From positions 20,835,554-20,899,553 of the forward strand of contig CM039515.1 of the NCBI GenBank assembly GCA_022432975.1: DNA of 64,000 nt, given 5' to 3'. Source of the DNA: Begonia masoniana (Eukaryota; Streptophyta; Magnoliopsida; Cucurbitales; Begoniaceae). Positions within the stretch are counted from its first letter, which is position 1, and each line of letters starts with the position of its first letter. Made by a program: the position numbers and the translations under genes. Below, one piece after another: positions 49,489 through 62,767 of the stretch. Under the pieces are notes generated by a model. The model saw nothing but the letters and a program-made list of their open reading frames with translations, had not been told where the DNA came from and ran no database searches.

Positions 49489-52066
49489 TGTAACAACCCG
49501 GTGAGGATCGCCCCGAAATTCTTGACTTTACATAAAACTTTAGCTCATATTTGAACTCTTTTCTCCCTTTTTTTTCTTGATAACAGTATACCTAACAGGC
49601 TTAAAGACTTCAACTTAATGGATGGAAAGTTAGTCCCTCGTACATGCTTCCAATCGACGTACAATTTGCATGGGTCTGCATGCCTCAACCGATAGACATT
49701 GCGTCTTCCGGATGGCACGTGCACCCCACATGACTCATTTAAACAACTATCGGCAGATGCGAATACTCGCATCAACTGACGATCACGTGCATCTCGTGTG
49801 ACCAATTTAAAACATCCACCGATAGACATGTGAAATTCACGTGTTCATCTATGACATCTTCCGATAGCTTACAAGCCCTAGATCATCTGATCACTAAACG
49901 ACAAGTTATTATTTACATCATCTGGCGAAGGAATATATACTTCATCTTCCGGTGAAATAGGGAAACATCATCCGATGGACATGTGCTCCCCACGTGCATA
50001 ATTAAAACATGACTTGGTCACTAAACGACAAGGAAACCCTCACATCGTCCGATGGCTAAACACTCTATATCTGCCGATGGAGAAACATACTACATCTTCC
50101 GATGACGTCATCCGGAAGACTCAATTGTTCGACTCCTATCATTTGACACCTGTCGATGACGTCAGCCGGGTGAATGCCTCATCTAGCTTCTATCCTACGG
50201 CAATAAAACACTATAATCATCAAACAACCTCATCCAACCGAAAATACTACAACTCGCTCAAATCTTAACCTGGAAATTATAAACCCCAATGAGTAAAATC
50301 CATATCCCATACAAGATTCACATAGCGGAAGGCTTAAGCAAAACAGATCATTCATAATCCTTAAAATCGTTAACAGATTCTGAAGTCAAACCATTCAAAA
50401 TCCGAATCTCATTGTTATAAGAGAACTCTATTCTACTTAGTCATCTGTTTATCATAAACTTCTCTGACTTACTATGGGTATAACCAGGGAACTTAATCGC
50501 CTGTCCAGCCTTCACTGTCACACCCTCCAGCAACCAAGCTTAGATATCTTCATTGACCTTGAGTTCCTCACCTGAAAACTCGTCACCTACATCATAAGGT
50601 TTAAACTATAAGTCTAATGCTTAGTAAGGAATGCAACACTAACATGGATGCATGAATGCATAATTTAGGAAAATCACATGCTCATAAGACTTTTTTTTTT
50701 GTTCATGTCTTTGCTCGTATTCATCATTCATAATCATGGATCGTAATCATCATTCATAATCATTGATCATATTCATCATTCATGGTCATTGATCATATTC
50801 ATCATTCATAGTCATTGATCATATTCATCATTCATAGTCATTGATCATATTCATCATTCATAGTCATTGATCATATTCATGGTTCATAGTCATTGATCAT
50901 ATTCATTGTTTAGGTTGTGTGGACCAAGAGAGGATTTGTGCCGGTAAAGGGAGTTCGACAGTGAGTTTGATCTTGTTCCCTACTGCGAGTCGTATTCATA
51001 TGTCCTTCTTTGGACTGTGACATACGCCGAACCGCCCCCAACCCTCACTTAATCCACGTTGCATAAATCTTATACATATACATATCTTGTTCATGGAAAA
51101 CATGCGTTAAAATATTTTCTTATGCTTGAGAAACATTCATGATGCATGAACATGAGAGCTTTTAACTCATCAAACTATGACAAGGATCATACCAGAGCAG
51201 ACAACTTCACATTCACTAACAGGTCATCACTTGGTATAACTCGCAACATACATAAATTCTTCAAGTGTATACAAGCTCATAATCATAAGGTAATCATTAG
51301 ACATCTCAACCTAGTACCCCCACGATGTAGGGCTCTATTAGCCGGAAACCTTAATACATTCACTTACCTGGTCTCCTTAGCACTTGAGCTCCCTTCTCTT
51401 CAAACTTCTTCACCTAAACATTTACATTACAGTAGTTAAAACAAAATCCTAGTAGTTCTAGTCTCGAGCTATCCTAAGATCTAATAGCTAAGAGTCCTTC
51501 CCGAGTTCTTAGTTTAATACTCAATGTAACCCGAAATCCCAAAACCAAAATAGACGGATTCGATAATGATAACTCAGGGTTGGTTGTTCTAAATGTCCAG
51601 AATCAATTCGGAAAGACATTACTTATCTCGGGTTTCAAAATGTTCTTATTAATATTCGGCCATTGAAGAATCCAAACTTCAATACAGAGCTGGAAAACTG
51701 GGCTAATAAACTAACAAATAACCACATTGTTAAACCCGTACCTCGAGCACAAAGTAGCCGAGAAGTAGCAAGGAAACCGATCGCCGAAGGAGGGATTTCC
51801 AGCTGGCAGAGAGCGAGAGCTTGGGAGAGAAGAAATCGCCAGAAGTTGGGGATGTCGGCTACAGTGGTTTAAATGAGGTTTGAATCCTTTCCTTCTTCTT
51901 TAAATACTGGCCTCAATCCTCCAATATTACAACTTTGCCACTCAACCTAGTTTAGATCCACATGTAATTAATTAAGCTTGGCATAAATCCTAAACTTCGA
52001 GGATTAAATATTTATGACCGTTAATACAGTTAAGGAAATCACCTGGCCGTTAACTCGGGTGTTACA
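49489..52066 (-). mobile_element. Solo LTR, family D (2578 bp)
   Basis: TGTAACAACCCGG to CTCGGGTGTTACA with perfect TSD CTTGT (49484-49488 and 52067-52071) in the C2 leader. It is the short relative of 13732-17797. The minus strand has TATTTAAAG (51898-51906), CACTGTAGCCGACATC (51851-51867), donor CGAG|GTACGG near 51741, a 46-bp candidate exon (51368-51413) ending CCAG|GTAAGTG, a 26-bp array and a 15-bp candidate microexon (50572-50586) ending CAG|GTGAGG. The 3' part has CCGATAGACATC-like repeats, TGACGTCA (about 50103 and 50157) and CACGTG (about 49719). Confidence 0.93.
50700..50925 (+). repeat. 26-bp TCATTGATCATATTCATCAT array
   Basis: About seven units of 26 bp (for example from 50761 and 50787) with small changes. 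It lies in the candidate second intron of the family-D LTR. Units of the other family-D copy (47 bp) are unrelated. Confidence 0.9.
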
Positions 52067-52071
52067 CTTGT

Positions 52072-52279
52072 TGTCAATGTTTATATACTGGACCAAGTTA
52101 CCAATTACAAGTTAATACTTTTAGCCAAAAGACTAAGTGGTAATGTTGTACCAGTTTCTTGTTGATGATGCACTATGTTTTGAGTTATATTATTGTCATA
52201 TATATGCATATTATTTTGTGGGTTAATGTCATTTCATTTTCTCTGTTGTTATAGTTAACATCTTTAGTATAATAGATAA
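52072..52279 (+). other. C2 untranslated leader, second part
   Basis: A/T-rich, no coding sequence recognised. It leads directly into the gag start. Confidence 0.6.
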
Positions 52280-52421
52280 CGTTAATGCAGTTTTTATGCT
52301 TGATGGGACCAACTATAAAGTCTGAAAATATAACGTGCGCATGGATTTTGATAATTCACTTCGACCCACCTTTTTCAGCATCAAGTACCCATGATAATAA
52401 AAGAAACCTGGAAAAGTGGAG
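52280..52421 (+). pseudogene. C2 gag, first part
   Basis: NAVFMLDGTNYKV then a stop where related gags have W, then KYNVRMDFDNSLRP. Another frame continues FSASSTHDNKRNLEKW. It is the copia gag (UBN2-type) N-terminus, broken by a stop and a frameshift. At2 interrupts it just after LEKW (TSD TGGAG, 52417-52421). Confidence 0.8.
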
Positions 52422-53714
52422 TGATAAGTGTGTATTTTACACACTTTATTATACTTTTTTATACTTGAATTGATAAGCTTCACTCAAGTATGTGAATGAT
52501 TTTAATAATTTTGGTGCAAGTGTGCAGAAAAGTGGAAAAATTACAGGTATTGCGAATTCAAGAAAAATAATGAAAGAAGAGGACCTGCCAATCGATCGGT
52601 CAAACCTTGGTGATTGATCGGTGGAAGAAAAGACGAAGTAATATTTGGCAGAGAAGTAGCCGATCGATCCGCTATTTTAATCCCAACCATTCGGCTAATT
52701 TTATTGATGGAGATGTTTAAATCTGAACCATTGAAACTTGTTTTAATCTCAGCCGTTGAAGATAATTATGGGCTTCAGATTTGTGGGCTTGAGATTAATT
52801 AATAATTAGGTTAACTTAAGAGAGAGCAGCCTCATTCAGATTTCACACGGGAGGCGAGCGAGAGATTTCAGAGAGAAGCCCTTGCGAGACGGAGACCGGA
52901 ACAGAGCGAGAGCTTCGGGAACTGACTTTCAGTATAGTTTTTCTTTCCCTTTCTCTTCTGAACTATGAACTTCTTTATTTTTATTGTTGTTTTTCTTTAT
53001 TTTAGCATGAACTAAGTTTTTATTCTAGGGCTACGATGTAACCAGACGATATTTATTTTTTGTTTCTTCGTTTAATTATATTTTATGAGTATCTCTTCCA
53101 ATATTGTTGGCACATTTAATTTCTGTTCTTAAAGCCTGTAAATTTCTGGCCAATCTTTACTTGATTTTTGGGGTGTTTTGAGACTGAGAGGTAATAAATA
53201 CCCGAGCACTGAAATTAATGTCATGAATATACGTAGGCTAGAGATAGTTACGGTAGTGATGTGATCATTGTGATTTCTTGGTTTATTTGTATTTGATTAA
53301 TGTAGGATTTGAGACTGAGAAGTGATAACCCATTAATCAAATAAACTACGCAATGCTCGAGAGAGATTGTACTAGAATTTAGTTAAATCGATCATCAACA
53401 TAGGAAGAATATTTATGAATATAATTGCAAAGGATTGAAATAAATATTGTCTTGGTGAAATCGTAATACCTAGGCTTTTATCAATTTGATTTAATCCCAT
53501 TTTATTTATTGCAATATTTTGTCTTAGTTTATTTTAATTATTTTAGTTGTTTATTTTAATTTCAATTCTTGAAAATCATAAAACGTGTCTTCAATTTAGA
53601 ATTAAGATTAGTTATTTCGATTATTAATTAACAAGTCCTCGTGGGTTCGACACTCTCTTTATCACTATATTACTTGTTGCGACTCGTACACTTGCGAACA
53701 TAATTTTCACAACA
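52422..53714 (+). repeat. At2 5' LTR (1293 bp)
   Basis: TGATAAGTGTGTATTTTACA to AATTTTCACAACA. It matches 58273-59555, with a local duplicate TATACTTTTT near 52442-52460 and a few substitutions. No TATA box was clear. Confidence 0.93.
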
Positions 53715-53719
53715 AGTTT

Positions 53720-53739
53720 TTGGCGCCGTTGCCGGGGAC
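53720..53739 (+). other. At2 primer-binding site (tRNA-Asp)
   Basis: TTGGCGCCGTTGCCGGGGAC, a few bases after the LTR, is complementary to the plant tRNA-Asp 3' end, the PBS usual in Athila elements. Confidence 0.9.
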
Positions 53740-53828
53740 TTTTATTATTAATATCAAATTGATTATTTTTAGTTTTATTTTGAATTCTATTTAGTTTAAG
53801 TCTTTATTTTTGTGTTAATTTCAGGTGC

Positions 53829-56252
53829 ATGCGTAAAGAAGGAAACGCTAATCTTCTCCCACTTAATCTTGAAATAGAGCGTACGTGTCGACAACATTGT
53901 AAAGCGAGAAGAGAAGCTATTCAACCAGCGCGTGTCATTATGGGAGATAACAGAGCAGACAATATTGAAAATCCTCCACTCATTATTGACAATCATCCAC
54001 TTGTAAATGCTGAGACCCGGACCTTACTGGATTATGTTATACTGACCGTATCCGGAGTGCATTCCACTATTCGCAGACCGGCCATCAATGCTAATTTTGA
54101 AATTAAGCCGGGCACCCTGCATATAATTCAACAATCTCAATTCAGTGGATTACCTTCAGAAGACCCCAAGGATCATATTGCAAATTTCTTAGAGGTATGC
54201 GACACTTTCAAATTTCACAATGTGGGGGATGATGCATTGAGACTACGGCTATTTCCATTTTCATTACGAGATCGTGCGAAGAACTGGTTTAACTCTTTGC
54301 CCGCTAATTCTATTACTACTTGGGAAGATTTATGCCAGAAATTCCTTTCCAAGTTCTTTCCATTCGAGAAGACAGCTAGACTTCGCAATGATATAATTAA
54401 TTTTACTCAGTTCGATGGGGAGACATTATATGAAGCATGGGCTCGTTTTAAGGAGATGTTGAGAAAGTGTCCCAATCATGGTCTACCGATGTGGATGCAT
54501 ATTCAGACTTTTTATATGGGATTATCAGCTTCTACTAAGACTCCGGTTAATGCAGCAGCAGGTGGAGCTTTAATGAGAAAAACAGAAGAAGCAGCTTATG
54601 AATTATTAGAAGAATTAGCACTTAACAATGACCAGTGTCCAGTGGAGTGATCAATTATGAAGCGCACGACGGGTACTCCAGAACTCGAGGCTATGAAAGT
54701 GTTAACTCTACAAGTTGGCTCATTGACTAAGCAATTACAGGAATCTCATATGGTAGCAAGTGTTGGAAAAATATCGAAAGTTAATTGTCAATGGTGTCAA
54801 GGGCCGCATTTGAGTGAAGAATGTCAAGAGGGTAATCCTATGTCGAATGCAACAGCAGAGCAAGCCAACTATATGGGCAATTTCAATCGTCAAGGCAATC
54901 CCAATTCTAATACTTATAATCCAGGATGGCGACAACACCCAAATTTTTCATGGCGAAATTCTCAAAATGCTATGCAGCCACCTCAAACATCTCAACCCGG
55001 TCCATCTCAACAAGTTGACAAGAAAAATGATCTTGAATCAGTCCTTATGCAGTTTATGAATGAGACTCGTACTGCGATGCAAAATCAATCAGCCTAAATT
55101 CGCAGTCTGGAAAATCAACTTGGTCAATTCGCAAGCATCAATAATGGAAGACCCCTAGGCTCACTACCAAGTAACACCGAAGTAAATCCGATAGAGCATT
55201 GTAATGCAATTACCACTCGAAAGGGCACAGTAGTTGAACCAGTGCACAAAGAGAAAAACATGCCAAAAGTTGTTAATGTGGAGTCTAATACAGATGAAGT
55301 TCAAAAATCACATCCAGCTCATCAACCGCCTCCAGTGCCATTTCCACAAAGATTGACAAATGTGAATCTTGACAAGCAATTTTCTCAATTCCTTGAAGTC
55401 TTCAAGAAGCTCCACATTAATATTCCGTTTGCCGAAGCTTTGGAACAAATGTCGCGTTATGCTAAATTTTTGAAAGATATTCTTTTCCACAAGCGCAAAA
55501 TAGAGGAGTGTGGTTTTATAGCTCTTACAGAAGAATGCAGTGCTATTATTCAGAAAAAGCTACCTCAAAAATTAAAAGATCCGGGAAGTTTTACTGTACC
55601 GTGCGAGATTGGCAGTTCTGTATCTACTAGGGCACTATTTGATTTGGGAGCGAACATTAATTTGATGCCTTTGTCTATATTCCGAACACTCAATTTAGGC
55701 GAAGCAAAGCCGACAGAGGTTACATTATTGATGGCCGATCGTTCTATTAAACACCCGAGGGGAATCATTGAAAATGTGCTCGTAAAGGTCGAAAAATTTA
55801 TATTCCCTGCCGATTTTATTGTGCTTGATATGGAAGAAGATCAAAATGTGCCGATTATATTAGGGCGACCATTCTTAGCTACAGGTGGTGCTGTCATTGA
55901 TCTTAGAAAGGGGGAGCTCAAATTGCAAGTACAGGATGAAGAGGTGACATTCAAGGTGTATAAGTCAATGGAGTACCCAATATCTAGCGCTGACATATTT
56001 CGGGTGGAACTCCCTAACACTGTTACAATGGAAGCCTCACGTCAACTAAGCGACTCTCTTGAGCTGAATGAGATGCAATACGTTGAAAATCTGGGGGAAT
56101 CGACATTACGGGTCATACCACCTATTAAGAAACCACCTGACCACAAAAAGATTCTGGCGAATGATAAGTTGGTAAATGAGCAACAAGGGTTACCATATTG
56201 GGACGGTACAGTTAAAAATGCAAATTTCATTATATATCTCAACCCAACATGA
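53829..56252 (+). pseudogene. At2 gag-protease polyprotein
   Basis: A single frame of about 807 codons with only two stops. Gag: FSGLPSEDPKDHIANFLEVC, LFPFSLRDRAKNWFNSLP, WEDLCQKFLSKFFPFEKTAR and YEAWARFKEMLRKCPNHGLP. A knuckle-like CQWCQGPHLSEEC follows. Protease: ALFDLGANINLMPLSIFRTL with DLGA, the usual Athila form of the active site, then IILGRPFLATGGAVID. Stops are TGA (54648-54650) and TAA (55095-55097); the TAA fits CAA changed by C-to-T. After 56252 sequence resembling the Athila 3' region (TWWEVTHLL) begins at once; RT-integrase sequence is absent. It may be only recently inactivated. Confidence 0.9.
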
Positions 56253-58272
56253 CGCAGCATATCGTCAAGCTGACGACGTTAAAATACGCACCTGGTGGGA
56301 GGTAACCCATTTGTTATTTATTCTTATTTTTATTTTTTTGTTTTTATTTTATTTTATTTATTATTATTATTATTATTATTTCTATTTTTTTAGTTTCTTA
56401 TTTCATTTTATTTTCTCTTTTTACTTTATTTCTCTTCTTTTATTTTTATTTTTCTTTTTTAAATAGGTTCCGATTAAGTCATTTTATTTTCTTTTCATCA
56501 TTTTATTTATTTTTATTTTTATTTTTATTTTTATGTTATTTTATTTTATTTTATTTATTTATTTATTTTTCTCTTACTGTTATTTTTAGTTTTCTTTAGT
56601 TTCTTATTTTATTTTCTTTTTATTTATTTTTCTTCTTTTATTTTATTTATTTTTCTTCTTTTAAATAGGGTCCGATTCAGTTATCTTAAATTCTTTTTAT
56701 CATTTTATTTTATTTTATTTAGTTAAAAAAAAAGCTCTTCTGCTCGATTACTCCTTCAACCGAAACTCCACGACCAGCTCAAAACATCATGAGGTACGCG
56801 ACTTTTACCCTATATTTTTTATACATTGAGGACAATGTCTATTTTAACTTTGGGGGTGATTTTAGCGTATCTTAGCACTTTGATATATTTTGGTATTGCA
56901 ATCTGAAATCTTGGTTGAGGTGTCGATGATGATTTAAATGATTGATTCATGCTTTGACTCCTTGGGAAATACTAAACAAAAGATTTGATTTGTCTTAGTT
57001 TGCATTGATTAGAGCTTACATAGTTATCTTCAATTTATTTGAACACGTTCTATTCTTGTTTGATTCTATTTGTTGGTAATATTTGTGTAGTCTACTAAGA
57101 GTGAAACCCAGATACTGTAAGGGAGTGAACGAGAATAAACAGGGTAAGGGAGTGTAACTCCAGTCAAATGTGTGAGAACGAGAATACTGTGAAGACAAAT
57201 CTTTCTTGGTTTTGCTCATTATCCTCGAATGCAAATTGAAATTTTTCTGAAACAAAAGAATGATTTAGGCCATCTTTGAACCGTTTGAGCTTTCTGAGCC
57301 TACCTTGTTGTGTCATTTAATGATACCCATAGTTACCCTTTTGAGCCTATTATTTACCATTCAGTAGTCACCTGAACTCAGACCAGCCTTATATATTTTT
57401 CCTGCCCTATTAAATGAGCACAGAGATATTGATCTAATTAGGGGAGAGTTGAAAAAAAAAAGAGCTGGTGAAATTCAATAGCAACTCCTTTGTCATTTGT
57501 TTGTTTTTACAGCATTAATTCGTTGTATTTATGTTATGTGTCAATTGAAAAAAAAAATTGAAAAAAAAAGCAAGTTTGAACAATTCAGCTTTCAATCTTA
57601 TTTTATTTAATGCAATTATTAGGTTTGTATTGATATTGTGTTGTAACAATGACAAAGGAGTTAAAGTGGGTGAGCGATTAGAAGAAAGTTTGAGTGAGTT
57701 CAACAAGTGAGTAAGTGAATGGAAGAAATTTTTGATTGGATGAAATAAGGAGGAATGAGTGGTGCTCTAAATATTCGCTTGAATTCATATAATTCCTACC
57801 TTACAACCCGGCCTTTCATTACAAGCTTGTAAAGACCTATTGACTTTTCTTTTGGTTAATGGATATTTGCTATTAGTTGGATAGTGAGCAAAGCTGGTGA
57901 ACGATTCGAGTGAATGGAGTGATTCCAGAGTGAAATAAGAATGCTGTCCTTACCTGTAGCTACATGAGTTGAACCAACAATTAGGAAAAAATAAAAATGA
58001 ACATGCACACACACACGAAGATTTCTAAGTACGCTATTGTCAATGCACTATTGTCAATGCGCTAATATGAATTATTTCTTTTGCAAAGTGTTTTACTTGG
58101 TGGTCTAGTACGAGTTTTTCAAGCTGAGACGAATTACCAAAGTCTTTGATGAGGATTGCTTTACCACTATATTGTACTGTGCATATTATTTGGGATTGAA
58201 TTATATATCTGTTGAGATTTTTTGCTTAGTTTTGTTCGCTTGAGAACAAGCTTTCATTCAAGTTTGGGGGTG
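56253..58272 (+). other. At2 3' region
   Basis: T-rich (56310-56720: TTTTATTT-type low complexity), then AACTTTGGGGGTGA (56846-56859), A/T-rich sequence, and AAGTTTGGGGGTG (58260-58272), the probable polypurine tract. No domain was recognised; its minus-strand frames are not protein-like. Confidence 0.8.
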
Positions 58273-59555
58273 TGATAAGTATGTATTTTACACACTTTAT
58301 TATACTTGAATTGATAAGCTTCACTCAAGTATGTGAATGATTTTAATAATTTTGGTGCAAGTGTGCAGAAAAGTGGAAAAATTACAGGTATTGCGAATTC
58401 AAGAAAAATAATGAAAGAAGAGGACCTGCCAATCGATCTGTCAAACCTTGGCGATTGATCGGTGGAAGAAAAGACGAAGTAATATTTGGCAGAGAAGTAG
58501 CCGATCGATCCGCTATTTTAATCCCAACCGTTCGGCTAATTTTATTGATGGAGATGTTTAAATCTGAACCATTGAAACTTGTTTTAATCTCAGCCGTTGA
58601 AGATAATTATGGGCTTCAGATTTGTGGGCTTGAGATTAATTAATAATTAGGTTAACTTAAAAGAGAGCAGCCTCATTCAGATTTCACACGGGAGGTGAGC
58701 GAGAGATTTTAGAGAGAAGCCCTTGCGAGACGAAGACCGGAACGGAGCGAGAGCTTCGGGAACTGACTTTCAGGATAGTTTTTCTTTCCCTTTCTCTTCT
58801 GAACTATGAACTTCTTTATTTTTATTGTTGTTTTTCTTTATTTTAGCATGAACTAAGTTTTTATTCTAGGGCTACGATGTAGCCAGACGATATTTATTTT
58901 TTGTTTCTTCGTTTAATTATATTTTATGAGTATCTCTTTCAATATTGTTGGCACATTTAATTTCTGTTCTTAAAGCCTGTAAATTTCTGGCCAATCTTTA
59001 GTTGATTTTTGGGGTATTTTGAGACTGAGAGGTGATAAATACCCGAGCACTGAAATTAATGTTATGAATATACGTAGGCTAGAGATAGTTACGGTATTGA
59101 TGTGATCATTGTGATTTCTTGGTTTATTTGTATTTGATTAATGTAGGATTTGAGACTGAGAAGTGATAACCCATTAATCAAATAAACTACGCAATGCTCG
59201 AGAGAGATTGTACTAGAATTTAGTGAAATCGATCATCAACAGAGGAAGAATATTTATGAATATAATTGCGAAGGATTGAAATAAATATTGTCTTGGTGAA
59301 ATCGTAGTACCTAGGCTTTTATCAATTTGATTTAATCCCATTTTATTTATTGCAATATTTTGTCTTAGTTTATTTTAATTATTTTAGATGTTTATTTTAA
59401 TTTCAATTCTTGAAAATCATAAAACGTGTGTTCAGTTTAGAATTAAGATTAGTTATTTTGATTATTAATTAACAAGTACTCGTGGGTTCGACACTCTCTT
59501 TATCACTATATTACTTGTTGCGATTCGTACACTTGCGAACATAATTTTCACAACA
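58273..59555 (+). repeat. At2 3' LTR (1283 bp)
   Basis: TGATAAGTATGTATTTTACA to AATTTTCACAACA, followed by TSD TGGAG. It is near-identical to the 5' LTR. Confidence 0.93.
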
Positions 59556-59885
59556 TGGAGCGCTCGAATCGTGTAAGTCTGATGATCATAAAGCGTGCCA
59601 TTCCAAAAGCATTTTGGGGCAATATGTCGGAAGACACTGATGCCAAAACATTCCTCGATGAACTTGAGAAGCGTTTTGAGAAAAACGAGAAAGTTCACAC
59701 TTTTATTTAAACTTGTTTCACTCAACTATAATGGAAAGAGAAATATCAGGGAATACATAATGGAAATGTCTTATTTTGCTTCAAGACTTGAGGAACTTAA
59801 GTTAGAGTTGTCTGAAGACATGCTTATTCACTTAGTCTTGATTTCTCTTCCTCCTCCGTTTGGGCAGTTTAAGATCAGTTATAAC
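59556..59885 (+). pseudogene. C2 gag, second part
   Basis: Copia gag: WERSNRVSLMIIKRAIPKAF, NMSEDTDAKTFLDELEKRF, then in another frame MEMSYFASRLEELKLELSED and LISLPPPFGQFKISYN. Frameshifts separate the halves near 59705. It ends at solo LTR F (TSD ATAAC). Confidence 0.85.
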
Positions 59886-62762
59886 TGTAACACCCGGTAT
59901 TTTCCGTGTAATTATTTTCCCCGAATAATTAAGTGGGATTACTCTGATATTAATGCAATGACTATTTTTAAAGAAATTGTCGGAGTGTTCAATTGAATGA
60001 GAGTGATTGTAGAACCAATTCGACGAACTAAATAGAAGTTTAGTAAAAAACCAATGGAAGGGCAAATTAGGAAGAAATTAAGGTTGGTGGGAGAAATCAA
60101 ATGGATGATTGACACTTGGCAAACTTGTGGAAGAAGACAAGCCATGTATTCCATTTCCTTCTCTTCCTCCTACGTGAGACATTTCCCTCTCTGCTTCTCT
60201 CTTTTGGTTGAAGAAAACCAACGCAAGGAGTTTCTTCCTTCTTTGATTTTCCTCCTGCTTTTCGGTCTAAGGTAATCATCTTATATAGAAAATGATTTTT
60301 AGTTTATTTATTTGCTAGTTTCGTGATGTTTAGGGTTAATGTCCGTTTATGCATGCTATAGGTTCGTGAACCACAGTGCTCGTGCGTTCAAGCTTGCTGC
60401 ATTTCGGACCACAGGTAAGTTCATACGCATAGATTCGGCCCTTAAGGCCCTACATCACGGAGGTACTAGGTTTTCTGTTATGTCGGGTTGTTTTGGTTAG
60501 AAGAGTTAGAGTTATGTTCTGAAATGTCTGGCTTTGATTTACTTTATGCTGTTTTATTTCTGCTGTCTGCCTGTTTAAGTTCAAGCACCGTTCATGCATA
60601 CACGTTTTCTCTGAAAGACATGCAAATGTTTTCTGTACACTGTTTGAAACTAAATAAGATAAAATCTGACTGAAATGAACCGGTTAAGTGCGGGACGGGG
60701 ACTGACCTACTGTTACTGTACTGTTATATATATGTATAATGTATTAATGTATGTGCCTATTGTGCACTCACTGATTCTACTGATTGTCAGTTCCACTATA
60801 AGCCCCACTTATACCTCTCTGCCACTGAAACATAATGTACTGTACTGTCACTGTATTTCTGAAAACCGCATGCATAGCATTTTGCATAACTGCATATTTA
60901 TTATGTTCTTACTGAGTTTTAGACTCATAGGTGAACTCTCTGATGTAGGTACTGAACCCGGAAATGAGGACTTTGTGCCTCAGTCTGATGAATAAATGGC
61001 TGGTAGTTTGAGCTCTCGGGGGTGGTTGCTGCAGTCAGACACAATTTTCCATCCTGAGGTTTAAATTTTTAAAGCATAGTCTATATCTGTAAAGTTTTCT
61101 GAAAATTCTTGCTTTGTTGTAAAAACTTCCGTTTTGGGAAAGTCTGCAAATATATGTTAGGTTCTGTACTGATCCTCAGATTTTAAAACAATGTACAGAT
61201 TTTGATGTCTAAGTTTTAAAAACTACTGTATTTGACAGTTGAATTCAGGTTCTGAATATTCTGGAATTGTTTGGGATATTATCTATTAGCTTGTGTATGG
61301 ATGACTTCTGGTTTTGGAATTATCCATGCAGTCCGTTTCCTTTGAATCTGCTAATTGTAAAGTGTACTCTTCATCCTTGTGTAGATTCGGGTATTGAAGG
61401 TTTATAACTTTCATGCTTCCTGTTTGTGCTGTATTTGACAGTGGAACGATGCTTTGAAGTATTCTGAAATGGTTTGGAATATTTTCTGTTAGCTTATGCA
61501 TGAATGATCTCTGGTTTTAGAGCTTTTATGTAGAGTGAAATTCCTTGAGTCTCTGTCACGTTTTCTGTTGCGTTCGAGAACCCCATTTTGAAGTGGTTTG
61601 AGAAATCTGAAACTTCTATGTTTTCTGTATTCATGCTCTCTGTCTGTACGTCTTTCTGTTAAAAGTTGTTAAGTTTCACCTTAGAAATCATGTCATCCGA
61701 TCACGTCCACCGTTACTTGTAAAATTTTCTCCACTGGTTGTCACTGCTCATTTCTGCCTTTTTAAAGTACATCCACCGCTGCCCGTTTCCTTCTTTTAAA
61801 TTATATCTTTCGGCTGACGTCACCCAAGTCTTCCGCCCAGTTTAGTTACATCTTCCGGCTGACGTCACCCAAGTCTTCCGCCAGTCTAATGCCTGTATCT
61901 TCCAGTTGACGTCATCCATCTTCCGGCTAACGTCATCACCTCATCCGAATTCCCTCTGCTGCCTGTATCTTCCGGCTAACGTCACCACCTCTTCCGCCGA
62001 ATACTGTTCGTCTTTTGTCGTATCTGAATCCTCCGATAGCTTTAATCTTCCGCCTGACGTCATCCTTACTTCTGTCTTTGCATTTACATCTTCCGGCTGA
62101 CGTCATTCAAGTCTTCCGCCCAGTTTTAAACTAAGTCTGCCGCCAGTCTTTTACCTAAGTCTTCCGACTTCACATTCTATTTTCTGCCTCGATCTTCTTC
62201 TATTATTTGTTCTTCCTTCCGATTGTAGATATGTTTACAGTGTTTTTCTGCTTTATATTTGAATACAGGGAATGCTCTTTCCCTCCTCTCAAAAGTTCAA
62301 GAGTTTACTTTAAAAAGCTCATCCTGTTTATGTTTAAATTTCTTCTGTCTGCCTCAGTTTATTCCTGTTCTTTCTGTTTTTCCTGCTAAATTCCATTTCT
62401 TCATTTTAGTCACTCATTCCTGTAATCTCAGCTCTGAGTTAGTTCCCGTTTCTCTTTCTCTGTGAATCTGAAATTTTGTTAATCACCGTAGTCCCTCCCT
62501 TTCTGTAAAATTTTATGTTTAGGGTTTTGCATTGATAGTACACGTCTTCTGTCATTTTATTTATGTTCTTCTGTGTAGTTCTAAAAGCTCAGTTGGTTTT
62601 TCATAAGTTGTCCAGTGCATTTGGTAAACGTCTTTCCGTCCTTTTGTTCCAGTAACGCCGTCTGTTCAAAAATAAAATTATAGTCACCGTTATCCGTTTT
62701 CTGTCCCGGAGTGACGGCTTGGATCTCGGACTCCGATCGGGTTCCGGTTTCGGGCTGTCACA
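59886..62762 (+). mobile_element. Solo LTR, family F (2877 bp)
   Basis: TGTAACACCCGGTATTTTCC to GGGCTGTCACA. TSD is ATAAC (59881-59885) and ATAAT (62763-62767), one mismatch. It has donor TAAG|GTAATC (60271/60272), acceptor TATAG (60361), a 53-bp candidate exon (60362-60414) ending ACAG|GTAAGT, then a GGCCCTACATCACGG block and acceptor GATGTAG (60948). No TGTAGCCG motif was seen. At 61690-62170 TCTTCCGGCTGACGTCA-type repeats are dense. Confidence 0.88.
61690..62170 (+). repeat. CTTCCGGCTGACGTCA-type repeats in solo LTR F
   Basis: At least seven CTTCCG-plus-GACGTCA/AACGTCA units, for example near 61805, 61850, 61900, 61965 and 62090, separated by about 40 bp. ACGT cores are the binding type of plant bZIP proteins. 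Confidence 0.85.
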
Positions 62763-62767
62763 ATAAT

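Larger units (their letters stand above)
52422..59555 (+). mobile_element. At2: non-autonomous Athila-like element (gag-protease only)
   Basis: Complete element of 7134 bp with perfect TSD TGGAG (52417-52421 and 59556-59560) in C2 gag. LTRs are 1293 and 1283 bp and nearly identical, the main difference being a 10-bp duplication near the left LTR start. It has an Asp-tRNA PBS, gag-protease in one frame (53829-56252), a T-rich tract, AACTTTGGGGGTGA (56846-56859) and a polypurine tract before the 3' LTR. RT, RNase H and integrase are missing. This matches the class described as TR-GAG elements, which depend on other elements for enzymes. Confidence 0.92.

Noticed and set aside
53829..56252. Host-gene interpretation of the long near-open frame
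   Set aside because: The motifs are Athila gag and protease, and the frame sits between matching LTRs with PBS and TSD.
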